In this document: positions 9,646 to 18,413 of the stretch, one piece after another | Layout of the letters: each line of letters begins with the position of its first letter | How positions within the stretch are numbered: the stretch's first letter is position 1 | Assembly: GCF_030733545.1 (NCBI RefSeq) | Contig: NZ_JASHIU010000004.1 | Location: 62,001-126,000 of the forward strand | Reading direction: 5' to 3' | Length of the DNA stretch: 64,000 nt | Source of the DNA: Oceanicaulis sp. MMSF_3324 | GTDB taxonomy: Bacteria > Pseudomonadota > Alphaproteobacteria > Caulobacterales > Maricaulaceae | Notes under the pieces: generated by a model | What the model was told of the DNA's origin: nothing | What the model saw: the letters and a program-made list of their open reading frames with translations, nothing else | The model's database searches: none | Made by a program: the position numbers and the translations under genes

Positions 9646-10071
9646 ATGACTGAAACGAGCTCCTTGCGCGCCGGCCTTCTGGGGCGCTGCCCCCGCTGCG
9701 GAAAAGGGGCTCTGTTTCGAAGCTATCTCAAGGTCGCGGACGCCTGCGGCGTCTGCGGCCTTGATTTTTCCAATGAGGATTCCGGCGACGGCCCCGCCGT
9801 GTTCGTGATGTCCATCGTTGGTTTCATCGTGGTTCCCGCCGCCCTGGCGCTGGAACTTGCGGTCTCGCCGCCGGTCTGGCTTCACATGCTGTTGTGGCTG
9901 CCTCTGTCCACGGTGCTGACGCTGTTGATCCTGCCCCCCTTCAAGGCGACCCTGTTCGCCCTGCAATGGAAGCACAACGCCCATGAGGCGCAGCTGGATC
10001 TGGCGCCTCAAGGCGATGAACCGGATTCCCGTCCTGGCGCGGCTTCCCGAAACGATACTGACGCGGCGTGA
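9646..10071 (+). CDS. DUF983 family protein
   Basis: 141 residues: an N-terminal zinc-ribbon-like part with two CxxC pairs (RCPRCGKG and ACGVCGLDF), then two membrane helices (about 48-70 and 76-98) and a polar tail. DUF983 genes are often found beside oxidase assembly genes in alphaproteobacteria; the biochemical role is unknown. It starts immediately after the coxC stop and ends four bases before surf1, so it is part of the operon. Confidence 0.9.
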   Translation: MTETSSLRAGLLGRCPRCGKGALFRSYLKVADACGVCGLDFSNEDSGDGPAVFVMSIVGFIVVPAALALELAVSPPVWLHMLLWLPLSTVLTLLILPPFKATLFALQWKHNAHEAQLDLAPQGDEPDSRPGAASRNDTDAA

Positions 10072-10075
10072 CCTG

Positions 10076-10792
10076 ATGGCGAGCTTTCGCCCGCTCCCTG
10101 TACTGAGTGTTCTGATGCTGCCGGCTTTGGCGCTGCTGGTCTGGCTGGGCAGCTGGCAACTGGATCGGCGCGCCTGGAAGGTGGATGTCCTGGCGGATTT
10201 CGCCGCCACCGCCCAGGCTGAACCGGTTATGCTGGCGCAGAGCCTGTGCGAGGACCGCGCCGAGATCGGCCGCCGTGTCGTGCCGCCGCAGATCGACAAT
10301 GACAGCGCTGTGGTGCGCGTCTCGGGGCGGAGCCCTCAAGGGGCGCCGGGCTGGCGGCTCTTCACGCCGGTCAGCGCCTGTGAGGGCGATACGCGGGTCC
10401 TGATGGAAACCGGCTTTGAAGGGCTGGAGACCGCGACCCGGGCGGATGACGGCGCTGTCGTCCAGGCATCCGACTTCACCCAGCTGCGCTTTGAACAACC
10501 CTTGGGGCAGGGGCCTTTCACCCCGCCCGCCAACCCGGCTGCGAACGAGTTTTACGCTTTTGATCCTGAGGCCATGGCGCCGGTGCTGGAGGTGTCGGCG
10601 CAGCAGCTGAACACCGAGGTCTGGCTGGCGCTGAGCGATGGTGCGCCGCCCGCCTATCTGACCCAGACGCCGCCCGAACGCCATCTGGCGTATGCCATTA
10701 CCTGGTTCGGAATGGTGCTGGCTTTGCTGGCTGTTTACTTCGCGTATCATATACATGTCGGCCGCCTGACCTGGCGGCGCGACAATTCGTGA
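10076..10792 (+). CDS. surf1: SURF1 family oxidase assembly protein
   Basis: SURF1 (Shy1) helps insert haem A into subunit I. 238 residues with the classic architecture: an N-terminal membrane helix (LPALALLVWLGSWQLDRRAWK), a periplasmic domain including a VRVSGRSP block and GWRLFTPV, and a C-terminal helix (HLAYAITWFGMVLALLAVY). The start at ATG 10076, four bases after the DUF983 stop, fits this architecture; the frame remains open upstream inside DUF983 without family similarity. Last gene of the oxidase operon. Confidence 0.93.
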   Translation: MASFRPLPVLSVLMLPALALLVWLGSWQLDRRAWKVDVLADFAATAQAEPVMLAQSLCEDRAEIGRRVVPPQIDNDSAVVRVSGRSPQGAPGWRLFTPVSACEGDTRVLMETGFEGLETATRADDGAVVQASDFTQLRFEQPLGQGPFTPPANPAANEFYAFDPEAMAPVLEVSAQQLNTEVWLALSDGAPPAYLTQTPPERHLAYAITWFGMVLALLAVYFAYHIHVGRLTWRRDNS

Positions 10793-10810
10793 CGGCGAAG
10801 GAAGTCCCCG

Positions 10811-11389
10811 ATGGCGCTCTGGCGCGAAGAGATGCACGAGACGGTGCTGTGGTCCGAAGGATTGCGCCTGCGCCATCCTCAACTTGAGGATTATGAAGCC
10901 TGGGCCAAGCTGCGCTCGGCCAGCCGCGCGCATACCGAGCCGTTCGAGCCGAGCTGGGCGGAAGATGAACTGACCAAGTCCGCCTATAAGCGCCGTCTGC
11001 GCCGCTATCAGAGCGATGTGGAGAACGGAACGGGCTATCCGTTCTTCATCTTCCGCGCCTCAGACGATGTGCTGCTAGGCGCGTGCAATCTGAATAATGT
11101 TCGCCGGGGCGTGCTGCAGGCGGCCGATATCGGCTACTGGATCGGCTCGCCCTATGTGCGCAAGGGGTATGCCCGCGCCGCGGTGCGCCGGGTGCTGGGC
11201 CATGCCTTCAGCACCTTGCGGCTGCACAGGGTGGAAGCGGCGACGCGGATTGATAATGAAGCTTCGCGCCAGCTCCTGTTATCGGTCGGTTTTACGCCCG
11301 AAGGCGTGGCGCGCGGCTATCTGAAAATCTATGGTGAATGGCGCGACCACCTCAAATTCGCCATTCTGAAGAACGATCCGATCCGATGA
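10811..11389 (+). CDS. GNAT N-acetyltransferase, RimJ-like
   Basis: GCN5-related acetyltransferase of the RimJ/RimL type (192 residues), which acetylates the N-terminal alanine of ribosomal protein S5 in E. coli; other acceptors are possible. Seen: LRLRHPQLEDYEAWAKLR at the N-terminus, the substrate-side region GACNLNNVRRGVLQAADIGYWIG, the acetyl-CoA loop VRKGYARAAVRRVLGHAF, and RVEAATRIDNEASRQLLLSVGF, which has the family's N-x-(A/P)-S pattern. It follows surf1 after 18 bases and overlaps the EAL gene by four bases (ATGA), so the two are translationally linked. Confidence 0.88.
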   Translation: MALWREEMHETVLWSEGLRLRHPQLEDYEAWAKLRSASRAHTEPFEPSWAEDELTKSAYKRRLRRYQSDVENGTGYPFFIFRASDDVLLGACNLNNVRRGVLQAADIGYWIGSPYVRKGYARAAVRRVLGHAFSTLRLHRVEAATRIDNEASRQLLLSVGFTPEGVARGYLKIYGEWRDHLKFAILKNDPIR

Positions 11390-12546
11390 CTGATCCCTCC
11401 ACCCTGCGCCCCTATATGGATGCCGTTTCAGCGGCGGGGGCGCTGGCGGTGGAAATCGGTTTTCTGGACGACAGCCTGTCCCTGGGCGGGGAAGCGACAG
11501 CCCTTGGGCTGGGCGCGTTATGCGCCTCGGGCGACTTTCATCATTTGAAGGAAAGACTGGCGCCCGCTGACCAGCCGCGTCTGGAGCTGCTCCGACGCGC
11601 CGGCCCCTGTGATGTCCGCCTGCGTCTTCTGGGGGATGATCATGAGGTGCGGTATGTGCGTCTGATCGGGCAGGGCGATGGCCTGAACTGGCGCGGCCTG
11701 ATGCTGCCGGCGGGCGGTTCTGCGGGGGGGCGGGCGGATATGGATCTGGAAACGGCGCTCGCGGAATCCCTGCAGTCGGGCGATGTCTGCGCCTATTACC
11801 AGCCTGTGGTGAATCTCAGCACGGGCGCATTGTCCGGCTTTGAGGCCCTGGCGCGGTGGGACCGACCGGGCGTGGGCCTTCTGGGAGCGGATGAGTTCAT
11901 GCCGCTGGCGCAATCTCATGGCTATATCGAGGCGGTCGGCGAGACCGTCCGCGCCATGGCCGCGCAAGACCTGTCCGCCTGGCTCGCGGCTCAGTCTGCC
12001 TCGCTGGATCTGTTCGTCACCGCCAACGCCACGGCGAGCGAGGTGAGCGCGCCCGATTTCGCCGAGCGCCTTCTGGAGGCGGTGCAGGGGGCGGGCCTGC
12101 CCAAGGGGCGGTTCAAGCTCGAAGTGAACGAGACCGATGTCATGATTGATCCCGACGCGGCTGAGCGGACCCTGAATGCCGTCCGCCAGGAAGGGGTGCC
12201 GATCGTGCTCGATGACTTTGGCACAGGCTATTCCTCCCTGGCCCGGCTCGACCGCTTCGCCTTCGATGTGGTCAAGCTCGACCAGTACTTCATCCGCGCC
12301 GCCCTGACAGACGGGTCCGCGCGATCCATCATTTCATCGGTTGTCCGCATTGCGGAGAGTTATGGCATGCTTGTGGTTGCAGAAGGGGTGGAAAGCGCCG
12401 CCGCTCAGACCCTGTGCCAGGAGCTGGGGTGTGATTTCGGGCAGGGCTATCATTACGCGCCCGCGCTTTCGCCTCAGGATGCGGCGCGCGCGGTAACCCA
12501 GGGGCTGAAGACACGCTTTGAACCGGCGCGTCTGTCCAAGGTTTGA
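11386..12546 (+). CDS. EAL-domain cyclic-di-GMP phosphodiesterase
   Basis: Hydrolyses cyclic di-GMP to pGpG. 386 residues: a non-membrane N-terminal region of about 115 residues (PAS-like by length only) and a C-terminal EAL domain. Catalytic and metal-binding motifs look intact: EALARW (153-158), LEVNETD in place of the usual LExTE, DDFGTGYSSL, VVKLDQYFI, VVAEGVES and GQGYHYA. No GGDEF domain is present, so it is likely a degrading enzyme and not a synthase. Its start overlaps the acetyltransferase stop. The N-terminal input signal cannot be told from sequence. Confidence 0.92.
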   Translation: MTDPSTLRPYMDAVSAAGALAVEIGFLDDSLSLGGEATALGLGALCASGDFHHLKERLAPADQPRLELLRRAGPCDVRLRLLGDDHEVRYVRLIGQGDGLNWRGLMLPAGGSAGGRADMDLETALAESLQSGDVCAYYQPVVNLSTGALSGFEALARWDRPGVGLLGADEFMPLAQSHGYIEAVGETVRAMAAQDLSAWLAAQSASLDLFVTANATASEVSAPDFAERLLEAVQGAGLPKGRFKLEVNETDVMIDPDAAERTLNAVRQEGVPIVLDDFGTGYSSLARLDRFAFDVVKLDQYFIRAALTDGSARSIISSVVRIAESYGMLVVAEGVESAAAQTLCQELGCDFGQGYHYAPALSPQDAARAVTQGLKTRFEPARLSKV

Positions 12547-12565
12547 GATCTGCGCAAAGCGGGGC

Positions 12566-12721
12566 TCAGAAGTACCAGAACGCCCAGACGGACCCCGATG
12601 TGAGCATCAGGGGGAACAGCACAAGCGCCATCCCCAGAACGCCGAAAACAAAGGCCTTGGCGGAGCAGTCGCGGATACGGATTAACCATGCCGCGGGCTT
12701 GCGGTTGATACGGACAGTCAT
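12566..12721 (-). CDS. putative small membrane protein
   Basis: 51 residues from ATG 12721, with GGGAA five bases upstream: a basic N-terminus (MTVRINRKPAAWLIRIRD) and one strong membrane helix (AFVFGVLGMALVLFPLML), ending SVWAFWYF. No family recognised. The positive-inside pattern and Shine-Dalgarno make it plausible; the gene converges on the EAL gene with 19 bases between. The only support is this sequence logic, so confidence is moderate. Confidence 0.5.
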   Translation of the reverse strand: MTVRINRKPAAWLIRIRDCSAKAFVFGVLGMALVLFPLMLTSGSVWAFWYF

Positions 12722-12814
12722 GGCATTCCCGAAACGCGTTGGAAGTGAGGCTTTTCCCCATTCAAGCGAATCGACACACCAAGTCAATTGTGAATGTGGG
12801 TCATGCGCCAGTTT

Positions 12815-13399
12815 TTAGGCGCTTCCGCTCGACGCGGTCAGGAATTCGGGCGTTACCCCGAGCTTGCTCAGGGCCCGGGCCCATTTCTCATCGGGTTGGT
12901 CATCAAAGATCAGTCCGTGATCCGCGTCCGCCACCAGCCAGGCGTTCAGGCTGATTTCGTCTTCCAATTGCCCCGCGCCCCAGCCCGCATAGCCAAGCGC
13001 CATGAGGGCGTGCGCCGGGGCCTTGTCAGACGCCAGCGCGTTCAGGATTTCCTGAGTGGCGGTGAGCCCGAGATCCGTGCCGACCCGTTCGGTCGCCGGT
13101 CCGCAATCCACGTCCAGGGTATGCAGCACGAAGCCCCGGTCGCGATCCACCGGACCGCCTTCCAATACGGGCGCGTCCTGCGCGTGTTTACCGCCGCTGA
13201 CGTCGAGCTGCTCGAGCAGGTCGGGCAGGCGCAGCCCGGTCACCGGGCGATTGAGAATGATCCCCATGGCGGTTTCCGCGTCATGCGAGCAGACATAAAT
13301 CACAGTGCGGTCAAACCGCGGATCACCGATCAACGGGCTGGCGATCAGTAATTTGCCGTTCAGATAGCCAGTCTGTGTATGCGCGAGCGCGGATGTCAT
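12815..13399 (-). CDS. YqgE/AlgH family protein
   Basis: 194-residue member of the YqgE/AlgH family (DUF179), a conserved cytoplasmic protein of unknown biochemistry, linked by name to alginate regulation in Pseudomonas. Seen: GKLLIASPLIGDPRFDRTV, the block MGIILNRPV, VLEGGPVDRDRGFVLH and LGYAGWGAGQLEDEI, all in the family order. ATG 13399 is the only good start. It is divergent from the peroxiredoxin gene, with about 125 bases between the starts. Confidence 0.93.
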   Translation of the reverse strand: MTSALAHTQTGYLNGKLLIASPLIGDPRFDRTVIYVCSHDAETAMGIILNRPVTGLRLPDLLEQLDVSGGKHAQDAPVLEGGPVDRDRGFVLHTLDVDCGPATERVGTDLGLTATQEILNALASDKAPAHALMALGYAGWGAGQLEDEISLNAWLVADADHGLIFDDQPDEKWARALSKLGVTPEFLTASSGSA

Positions 13400-13524
13400 G
13401 ACGACAGCTTTTCCCCAAGCGCGCAGATTGTCCAGTCCCGGCGGGACCGCTGTGTCTTGTCGCGGGCAGGGGGGCGTCTTAAGTCAGGTCCATCCATAGT
13501 CCAGTCCATTTCAGGAGCCCCCTC

Positions 13525-14007
13525 ATGACCCTCAAAGCTGGCGATACCCTGCCTGACGTCACCTTCATGACCATGACCGCAGACGGTCCCCAGCCGATGA
13601 GCACGGATGACGTGTTCGCGGGCAAGCGGGTCGCGCTGTTCGCCGTGCCGGGCGCCTATACCCCGACCTGTTCGGCCAAGCACCTGCCGGGTTTCATCGA
13701 GAAAGCGTCCGAGCTTCATGCCAAGGGCGTGGACCGCATCGCCTGCACCTCGGTCAATGACGTGTTCGTCATGGGCGCCTGGGGCAAGGATCAGGGCGTG
13801 AAGGATGACGTTCTGATGCTGGCTGACGGCAATGGCGATTTCGCCACCGCCATTGGTCTCGACATGGACGGGTCACGCTTCGGAATGGGCAAGCGCTCCC
13901 AGCGCTATGCGCTGGTGGTCAATGACAAGGTCGTCGAGCATTTCTTCCTCGACGAGCCGGGCAATTTCGAAGTCTCTTCGGCCGAGCACGTGCTCAAGGC
14001 GCTTTAG
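13525..14007 (+). CDS. peroxiredoxin of the Prx5 type
   Basis: Thiol peroxidase, 160 residues, reducing H2O2 and alkyl hydroperoxides. The peroxidatic Cys sits in VPGAYTPTCSAKHLPGF, the signature of Prx5-type enzymes; a further Cys occurs in IACTSVNDVFV, typical of the group. The conserved block GSRFGMGKRSQRYALVV is present. Shine-Dalgarno GGAG lies seven bases before ATG 13525. It converges on rnhA, with a GC-rich inverted repeat between them. Reductant (thioredoxin or glutaredoxin) cannot be told. Confidence 0.94.
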   Translation: MTLKAGDTLPDVTFMTMTADGPQPMSTDDVFAGKRVALFAVPGAYTPTCSAKHLPGFIEKASELHAKGVDRIACTSVNDVFVMGAWGKDQGVKDDVLMLADGNGDFATAIGLDMDGSRFGMGKRSQRYALVVNDKVVEHFFLDEPGNFEVSSAEHVLKAL

Positions 14008-14022
14008 CGATTACTGAAGACA

Positions 14023-14054
14023 GGCCCCCGGTCTGGTGAGAACCGGGCCGGGGA
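14023..14054. terminator. inverted repeat between convergent genes
   Basis: GCCCCCGGTCT on the left pairs with AGAACCGGGCCGGGG on the right around a short GGTG loop, with one bulge. It lies exactly between the stop codons of the convergent peroxiredoxin and rnhA genes. No run of T follows on either strand, so it is at best a weak or factor-assisted terminator. Confidence 0.35.
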
Positions 14055-14057
14055 CGT

Positions 14058-14501
14058 CTAATCGGACAGGGTGGAGATCGCCTCGCGGGCCAGCTGGTCC
14101 GCGCGCTCGTTCTCGGGATGACCGGCATGGCCCTTCACCCATTCCCAGCTGACGTCATGCTTTGAGGCGATGGCGTCCAGCCGCTTCCACAGATCGTCAT
14201 TCTTGACCGGTTTCTTGGCGGCGGTCTTCCAGCCATTGCGCTTCCAGCCATGGATCCACTTGGTCACCCCGTCGCGCACATAGGTGCTGTCGGTGACCAG
14301 TCGGACCTTGGAGCGGCGCTTGAGCGCTTCCAGCGCGGCGATGGCGGCCATCAGCTCCATGCGGTTATTGGTGGTCTCGGCCTCGGCGCCGGACAGCTCC
14401 TTCTCGTGACCCTTCCAGTGCAGGATCGCGCCCCAGCCGCCCGGGCCGGGATTGCCTGAACAGGCGCCGTCAGTGTGAATCACAATGGTGTTCTCGGCCA
14501 C
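14058..14501 (-). CDS. rnhA: ribonuclease HI
   Basis: Degrades RNA in RNA:DNA hybrids. 147 residues with the catalytic acidic residues visible: D11 in [17 protein letters not shown]49 in [11 protein letters not shown]71 in LVTDSTYV, and the fourth in ENERADQLA. The handle region [21 protein letters not shown] is of the E. coli type. It is the last gene of an ispH-DUF1801-rnhA run, 15 bases after DUF1801. Confidence 0.97.
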   Translation of the reverse strand: MAENTIVIHTDGACSGNPGPGGWGAILHWKGHEKELSGAEAETTNNRMELMAAIAALEALKRRSKVRLVTDSTYVRDGVTKWIHGWKRNGWKTAAKKPVKNDDLWKRLDAIASKHDVSWEWVKGHAGHPENERADQLAREAISTLSD

Positions 14502-14516
14502 GCGCGTCCTCGAAGT

Positions 14517-14945
14517 CTAGCTGGGTTTGACAGGCCATTTGCGGCCCAGATCATCGAGCCCGGCTTGGATGAGTTCGGCCAGAACGTCCAGATCAACATC
14601 CGCCAGCTTTGTCACGTACAGACAGCTCTTGCCGGTCTTGTGCTTGCCCAGCCGATCCAGAATCGCGCCGTACTCGCCATAGCCGGGCATGATGTAGATC
14701 GAGAGGCTGGTCTTGCGGGGGCTGAACCCTGTGGCGAGGAAGTCGCCCTCGCGCCCGCTCTCATAGCGATAGTGGTACTGGCCATAGCCGATCATGCTCG
14801 GCCCCCACATGACGGGCGACCAGCCCGTCACGCGCTGGAACAGGGCGTTGAGGGTCTTGGCGTCCTCGCGGCGGCGCTCGGGCTCGACCGCATCCAGAAA
14901 GGCTTCCACATCTTCAGGCGTGGGCTGGGTCTTGTTTGCGGTCAT
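14517..14945 (-). CDS. DUF1801 domain protein
   Basis: 142 residues covering a single DUF1801 (YdhG-like) domain: RREDAKTLNALFQRVTG, MIGYGQYHYRYESGREGD, FATGFSPRK-like strand, and KSCLYVTKLADVDLDVLAELI. Role unknown; the domain resembles frataxin-like folds in structure databases, but function is not established. It lies between ispH and rnhA with short spacers (21 and 15 bases), a position often taken by thrB in other alphaproteobacteria (from general knowledge). Confidence 0.85.
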   Translation of the reverse strand: MTANKTQPTPEDVEAFLDAVEPERRREDAKTLNALFQRVTGWSPVMWGPSMIGYGQYHYRYESGREGDFLATGFSPRKTSLSIYIMPGYGEYGAILDRLGKHKTGKSCLYVTKLADVDLDVLAELIQAGLDDLGRKWPVKPS

Positions 14946-14966
14946 GCGCGCCTCCTCGCGGAGAGC

Positions 14967-15911
14967 TTACGCCACTTCGCGGGGGAGTTTGAACACCACG
15001 TTTTCCTCCGCCACCCGCACTTCGCGAATATGCAGGGTGTAGCGGCGGGCGAGGGCGGACAGCAAACCTTCCACCAGCTCCTCCGGCGCACTGGCGCCGG
15101 CGGAAATGCCGATGCGCTCCACGCCATCAAGCCAGCTCCAGTCGATTTCTTCGGCCTTCTGAAGCAGTCGGGCTTTTTTCGCTCCGGCGCGTTCGGCGAC
15201 CTCCACCAGACGCACCGAGTTGGACGAGTTGGGCGCGCCCACCACCAGGACCAGATCAGCGCCTTCGCCGATGGCCTTTACGGCCGCCTGACGGTTGGTG
15301 GTGGCGTAGCAGATGTCTTCCTTGTGCGGGGCGGAGATGCCGGGGAAGCGTTTTTGCAAGGCGGCGACGATGTCCGCGGTGTCGTCCACAGACAGCGTGG
15401 TCTGGGTGACAAAGGCGACATTGTCAGGGTCCTTGGGTTCGAACGCCTCGACGTCCTCGACTGTCTCGATGAGGTGCATGACGCCATCGGGCAGCTGGCC
15501 CATGGTGCCGATCACTTCAGGATGCCCGGCATGCCCGATCAGCAGGATTTCCTGGCCGGCCTTGTGATGACGTTGGGCCTCCACATGCACCTTGCTCACC
15601 AGCGGGCAGGTGGCGTCCACATACAGCATGTCGCGCCGGGCGGCTTCGGCCGGCACGCGCTGGGGCACGCCATGGGCGGAGAACACCACCGGACGGTCAT
15701 CGGGGCATTCGTCGAGTTCCTTGACGAACACCGCGCCCATGGCCTCGAGCCGGTTCACCACATGTTTGTTGTGCACGATCTCGTGGCGCACATAAACCGG
15801 TGCGCCATATCGCTCGAGCGCCTTTTCCACGATCTGGATGGCGCGGTCCACGCCCGCACAAAATCCGCGCGGCGAGGCTAGCTGAACGGTCAGAACAGGT
15901 TTGTCGGTCAT
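14967..15911 (-). CDS. ispH: 4-hydroxy-3-methylbut-2-enyl diphosphate reductase
   Basis: Last enzyme of the MEP pathway: a [4Fe-4S] protein reducing HMBPP to IPP and DMAPP. 314 residues with the three cluster cysteines visible: C18 in [11 protein letters not shown]102 in [12 protein letters not shown] and C201 in [10 protein letters not shown]. The catalytic region around VTQTTLS and the C-terminal GASAPEELV motif are also present. First gene of the ispH-DUF1801-rnhA run; divergent from the lipoprotein gene. Complements ispE at 46.2 kb in the same pathway. Confidence 0.97.
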   Translation of the reverse strand: MTDKPVLTVQLASPRGFCAGVDRAIQIVEKALERYGAPVYVRHEIVHNKHVVNRLEAMGAVFVKELDECPDDRPVVFSAHGVPQRVPAEAARRDMLYVDATCPLVSKVHVEAQRHHKAGQEILLIGHAGHPEVIGTMGQLPDGVMHLIETVEDVEAFEPKDPDNVAFVTQTTLSVDDTADIVAALQKRFPGISAPHKEDICYATTNRQAAVKAIGEGADLVLVVGAPNSSNSVRLVEVAERAGAKKARLLQKAEEIDWSWLDGVERIGISAGASAPEELVEGLLSALARRYTLHIREVRVAEENVVFKLPREVA

Positions 15912-16058
15912 GGATTTCCTCTGCCCGGAAAGGCGGCGGGGCGTTGCCCTGTCCGCGCGCGCGTCGTACAGACTGCTCTAGCAGACCCCGTGCGCCCCGC
16001 GAAGGGGGGCATGCCGTCCTCCGTGATGGTTCGCCATCCGAATGCCTTGAGGTTTTTC

Positions 16059-16634
16059 ATGCGCCTGTCCGTTCTCAGCCTGTCCGTCGCTGCCCTGGCC
16101 CTTGCTGGCTGCTCAACCATGCGAGACACGTTTGTTGAGCCGGACCCCAATCCGGGTCCGTGCCCGAACGCGCTGGCGCTGTATGACGCGCACCGCATTG
16201 TCGAGATCAATGGCGACACCAGCATTTATGAGAATGTGGGTTTCACGGGCGAAATTCTCAATGTCGCCAGCTCCTGCCGCTACACTGACCGCAATGCCGA
16301 CCCCATCGAAATGGAAATGGCGGTGCGTCTGGCGTTCGGCCGCGGCCCGGCGGCCCAGGGCTCGTCCAAGACCTATGAGATGTTTGTCGCCGTGACGCGC
16401 ACCGACCGCGCCGTCATTGAGCGTCAGGTCTTCCCCATCAACGTGACATTCGAGCCTGGGCAAGACCGGGTGGAAGTCATCGAGGAGTTCAACACCATTG
16501 AACTGCCGCGCGCTTCGGCGACCACGTCGGGGGCGAACTATGAGGTTCTGGTCGGTTTTGAGCTGACCGATGAACAGCTGGCATTCAATCGCGGCGGCCT
16601 GCGCTTCCGCGTTCGGGCCGGGCAAGACGATTAA
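16059..16634 (+). CDS. putative lipoprotein, unknown function
   Basis: 191 residues from ATG 16059 (GAGG six bases upstream). Signal peptide SLSVAALALAGCSTM with lipobox LAGC, so the mature protein is probably lipid-anchored at Cys after residue 17 in the envelope. The mature part is mostly beta-rich, with a conserved-looking Cys pair (GPCPNALAL and ASSCRYTD) and no family that I recognise. An upstream extension of the frame to 15990 is less likely, as it would bury the signal peptide. argS follows after 14 bases, so the two may be co-transcribed. Confidence 0.8.
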   Translation: MRLSVLSLSVAALALAGCSTMRDTFVEPDPNPGPCPNALALYDAHRIVEINGDTSIYENVGFTGEILNVASSCRYTDRNADPIEMEMAVRLAFGRGPAAQGSSKTYEMFVAVTRTDRAVIERQVFPINVTFEPGQDRVEVIEEFNTIELPRASATTSGANYEVLVGFELTDEQLAFNRGGLRFRVRAGQDD

Positions 16635-16648
16635 CACGCCGAGACAGT

Positions 16649-18412
16649 ATGACATCGATTGTTGAACAACTCAGCAGCGCCGTGGGCGCTGCGTTCGCGG
16701 CCGTGGGCCTGCCTGAAGAGCTGGGTGCGGTGTTTGAATCCGACCGTCCCGATCTTGCGCCCTATCAGTGCAACGGCGCCATGGCGGCCGCCAAGCAGGC
16801 GAAAAAGGCCCCGCGTGCGGTGGCCGAGGATGTGAAGGCCCAGCTGTCCGAGCTGCATCCCCAGCTCGAGGTGGAGATCGCCGGACCCGGCTTTCTGAAC
16901 ATTACGCCTGCGGGCAATGTGTACGCCATCCGCGCCAATGGCCTGGCCGATGATGCGCGTGCAGGCGGCCGCAAGAGCGCCGACCCCAAGCGCCTGATGA
17001 TCGATTTTGGTGGTCCGAATGTCGCCAAGCCCATGCATGTGGGCCATTTGCGTTCGTCGGTCATTGGCGACAGCCTGCAACGCCTGATGCGCTTCCGCGG
17101 GCATGAAGTGACCTCTGATATCCACCTGGGCGACTGGGGGCTTCAGATGGGCCATCTGGTCACCGAGCTGGAAGACGAGCAGCCTGACCTTGTCTATTAC
17201 GACGCCGATTTCACCGGGCCCTATCCGGACGAGCCGCCGGTGACCATCGACGATCTCGCCCGGCTGTATCCGCAAGCGTCCGCCAAGGCCAAGGACGATC
17301 CCGAGCGCAATGCCCGCTCGCGTCAGGCGACGGCGGAGCTCCAGGCCGGTCGCGCCGGCTATCGCGCGCTCCTGCGCCATTTCATCAATGTCTCGATCGC
17401 TGCGCTGAAAGAGGATTTCAACGCGCTGGGGGTGCATTTTGATCTGTGGAAGGGCGAGAGCGACGTCAACGATCTCATCCCCGAGCTGGTCGAGGACTTC
17501 AAGTCGCGTGGCGTGGCCGAGCAGAGCGAGGGCGCCTGGATCGTGCGTGTCGCGCGTGAAGACGACAAGAAGGAGCTGGCGCCGCTGATCCTGGTGTCCA
17601 GCCAAGGATCGGCGCTGTACGCCACCACCGACCTTGCGACCATTCTCGACCGCAAGCGCCAGCACGATCCCGAGCTGACCCTGTATGTGGTTGATCTGGG
17701 CCAGTCTGATCACTTCGAACAGGTGTTCCGCGCCGCCTACAAGGCGGATCTTGCGCAGGAAGGCGCGCTGGAGCACGTCAAGTTCGGCACGGTGAACGGG
17801 CCGGACGGCAAGCGTCTGCGGACGCGCGCTGGCGGCACCTTCCGTCTGGCGGACCTGATCAGTGAAGCGCGGGAGCGGGCGCGGGCGCGTCTGAACGAGG
17901 CCGGGCTGGGCGCAGAGCTGTCGTCTGACGAGTTCGAGACCGTGGCGCGCGCCGTGGCGAACGCGGCCATCAAGTTCTCCGATCTGCAGAATGTGCGGAC
18001 GACCAATTACATCTTTGATCTGGATCGCTTTGTCAGCTTTGAAGGCAAGACCGGCCCGTATCTGCAGTATCAGGCCGTGCGTATCAAATCGCTGCTGAAA
18101 AAGGCCGGTGAACAAGGCATCGCGCCGGACGCCGTGACGATTTCGGATAAGGCGGAAGAAGCCCTGATCCGTCGCCTCGACGCGTTCGAGAGCGCGCTGA
18201 CGCGGGCCGAGCGTGATCGGGCTCCGAACGTGTTGTGCGAGCACGCCTATGGCCTGGCGCAGGCGTTTTCGGGTTTTTACGCGGCCTGTCCGATCCTGCC
18301 CGAGAAAGACGAGGCGATCCGTGCGTCGCGTCTTCGTCTGGCGCAAACCACGCTCACCCAGCTTGAAATCGTGCTGGGCCTGATCGGGATCGACGTGCCC
18401 GAGCGCATGTGA
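16649..18412 (+). CDS. argS: arginine--tRNA ligase
   Basis: Class I aminoacyl-tRNA synthetase charging tRNA-Arg, 587 residues (normal length). Seen: N-terminal Add-1 domain for D-loop recognition, GPNVAKPMHVGHLRSSVIGD carrying the HIGH-type motif (HVGH), SSQGSALYATTDLA, FGTVNGPDGKRLRTRAGG in place of a canonical KMSKS, and the C-terminal DALR anticodon-binding domain ending TQLEIVLGLIGIDVPERM. Converges on the regulator gene, with one base between the stop codons. Confidence 0.97.
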   Translation: MTSIVEQLSSAVGAAFAAVGLPEELGAVFESDRPDLAPYQCNGAMAAAKQAKKAPRAVAEDVKAQLSELHPQLEVEIAGPGFLNITPAGNVYAIRANGLADDARAGGRKSADPKRLMIDFGGPNVAKPMHVGHLRSSVIGDSLQRLMRFRGHEVTSDIHLGDWGLQMGHLVTELEDEQPDLVYYDADFTGPYPDEPPVTIDDLARLYPQASAKAKDDPERNARSRQATAELQAGRAGYRALLRHFINVSIAALKEDFNALGVHFDLWKGESDVNDLIPELVEDFKSRGVAEQSEGAWIVRVAREDDKKELAPLILVSSQGSALYATTDLATILDRKRQHDPELTLYVVDLGQSDHFEQVFRAAYKADLAQEGALEHVKFGTVNGPDGKRLRTRAGGTFRLADLISEARERARARLNEAGLGAELSSDEFETVARAVANAAIKFSDLQNVRTTNYIFDLDRFVSFEGKTGPYLQYQAVRIKSLLKKAGEQGIAPDAVTISDKAEEALIRRLDAFESALTRAERDRAPNVLCEHAYGLAQAFSGFYAACPILPEKDEAIRASRLRLAQTTLTQLEIVLGLIGIDVPERM

Positions 18413-18413
18413 C

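Noticed and set aside
12682-12695. TTAACCATG, half of a CtrA site
   Set aside because: The second half (TTAA seven bases away) is missing and the site lies inside a putative coding region, so chance is the simpler explanation.
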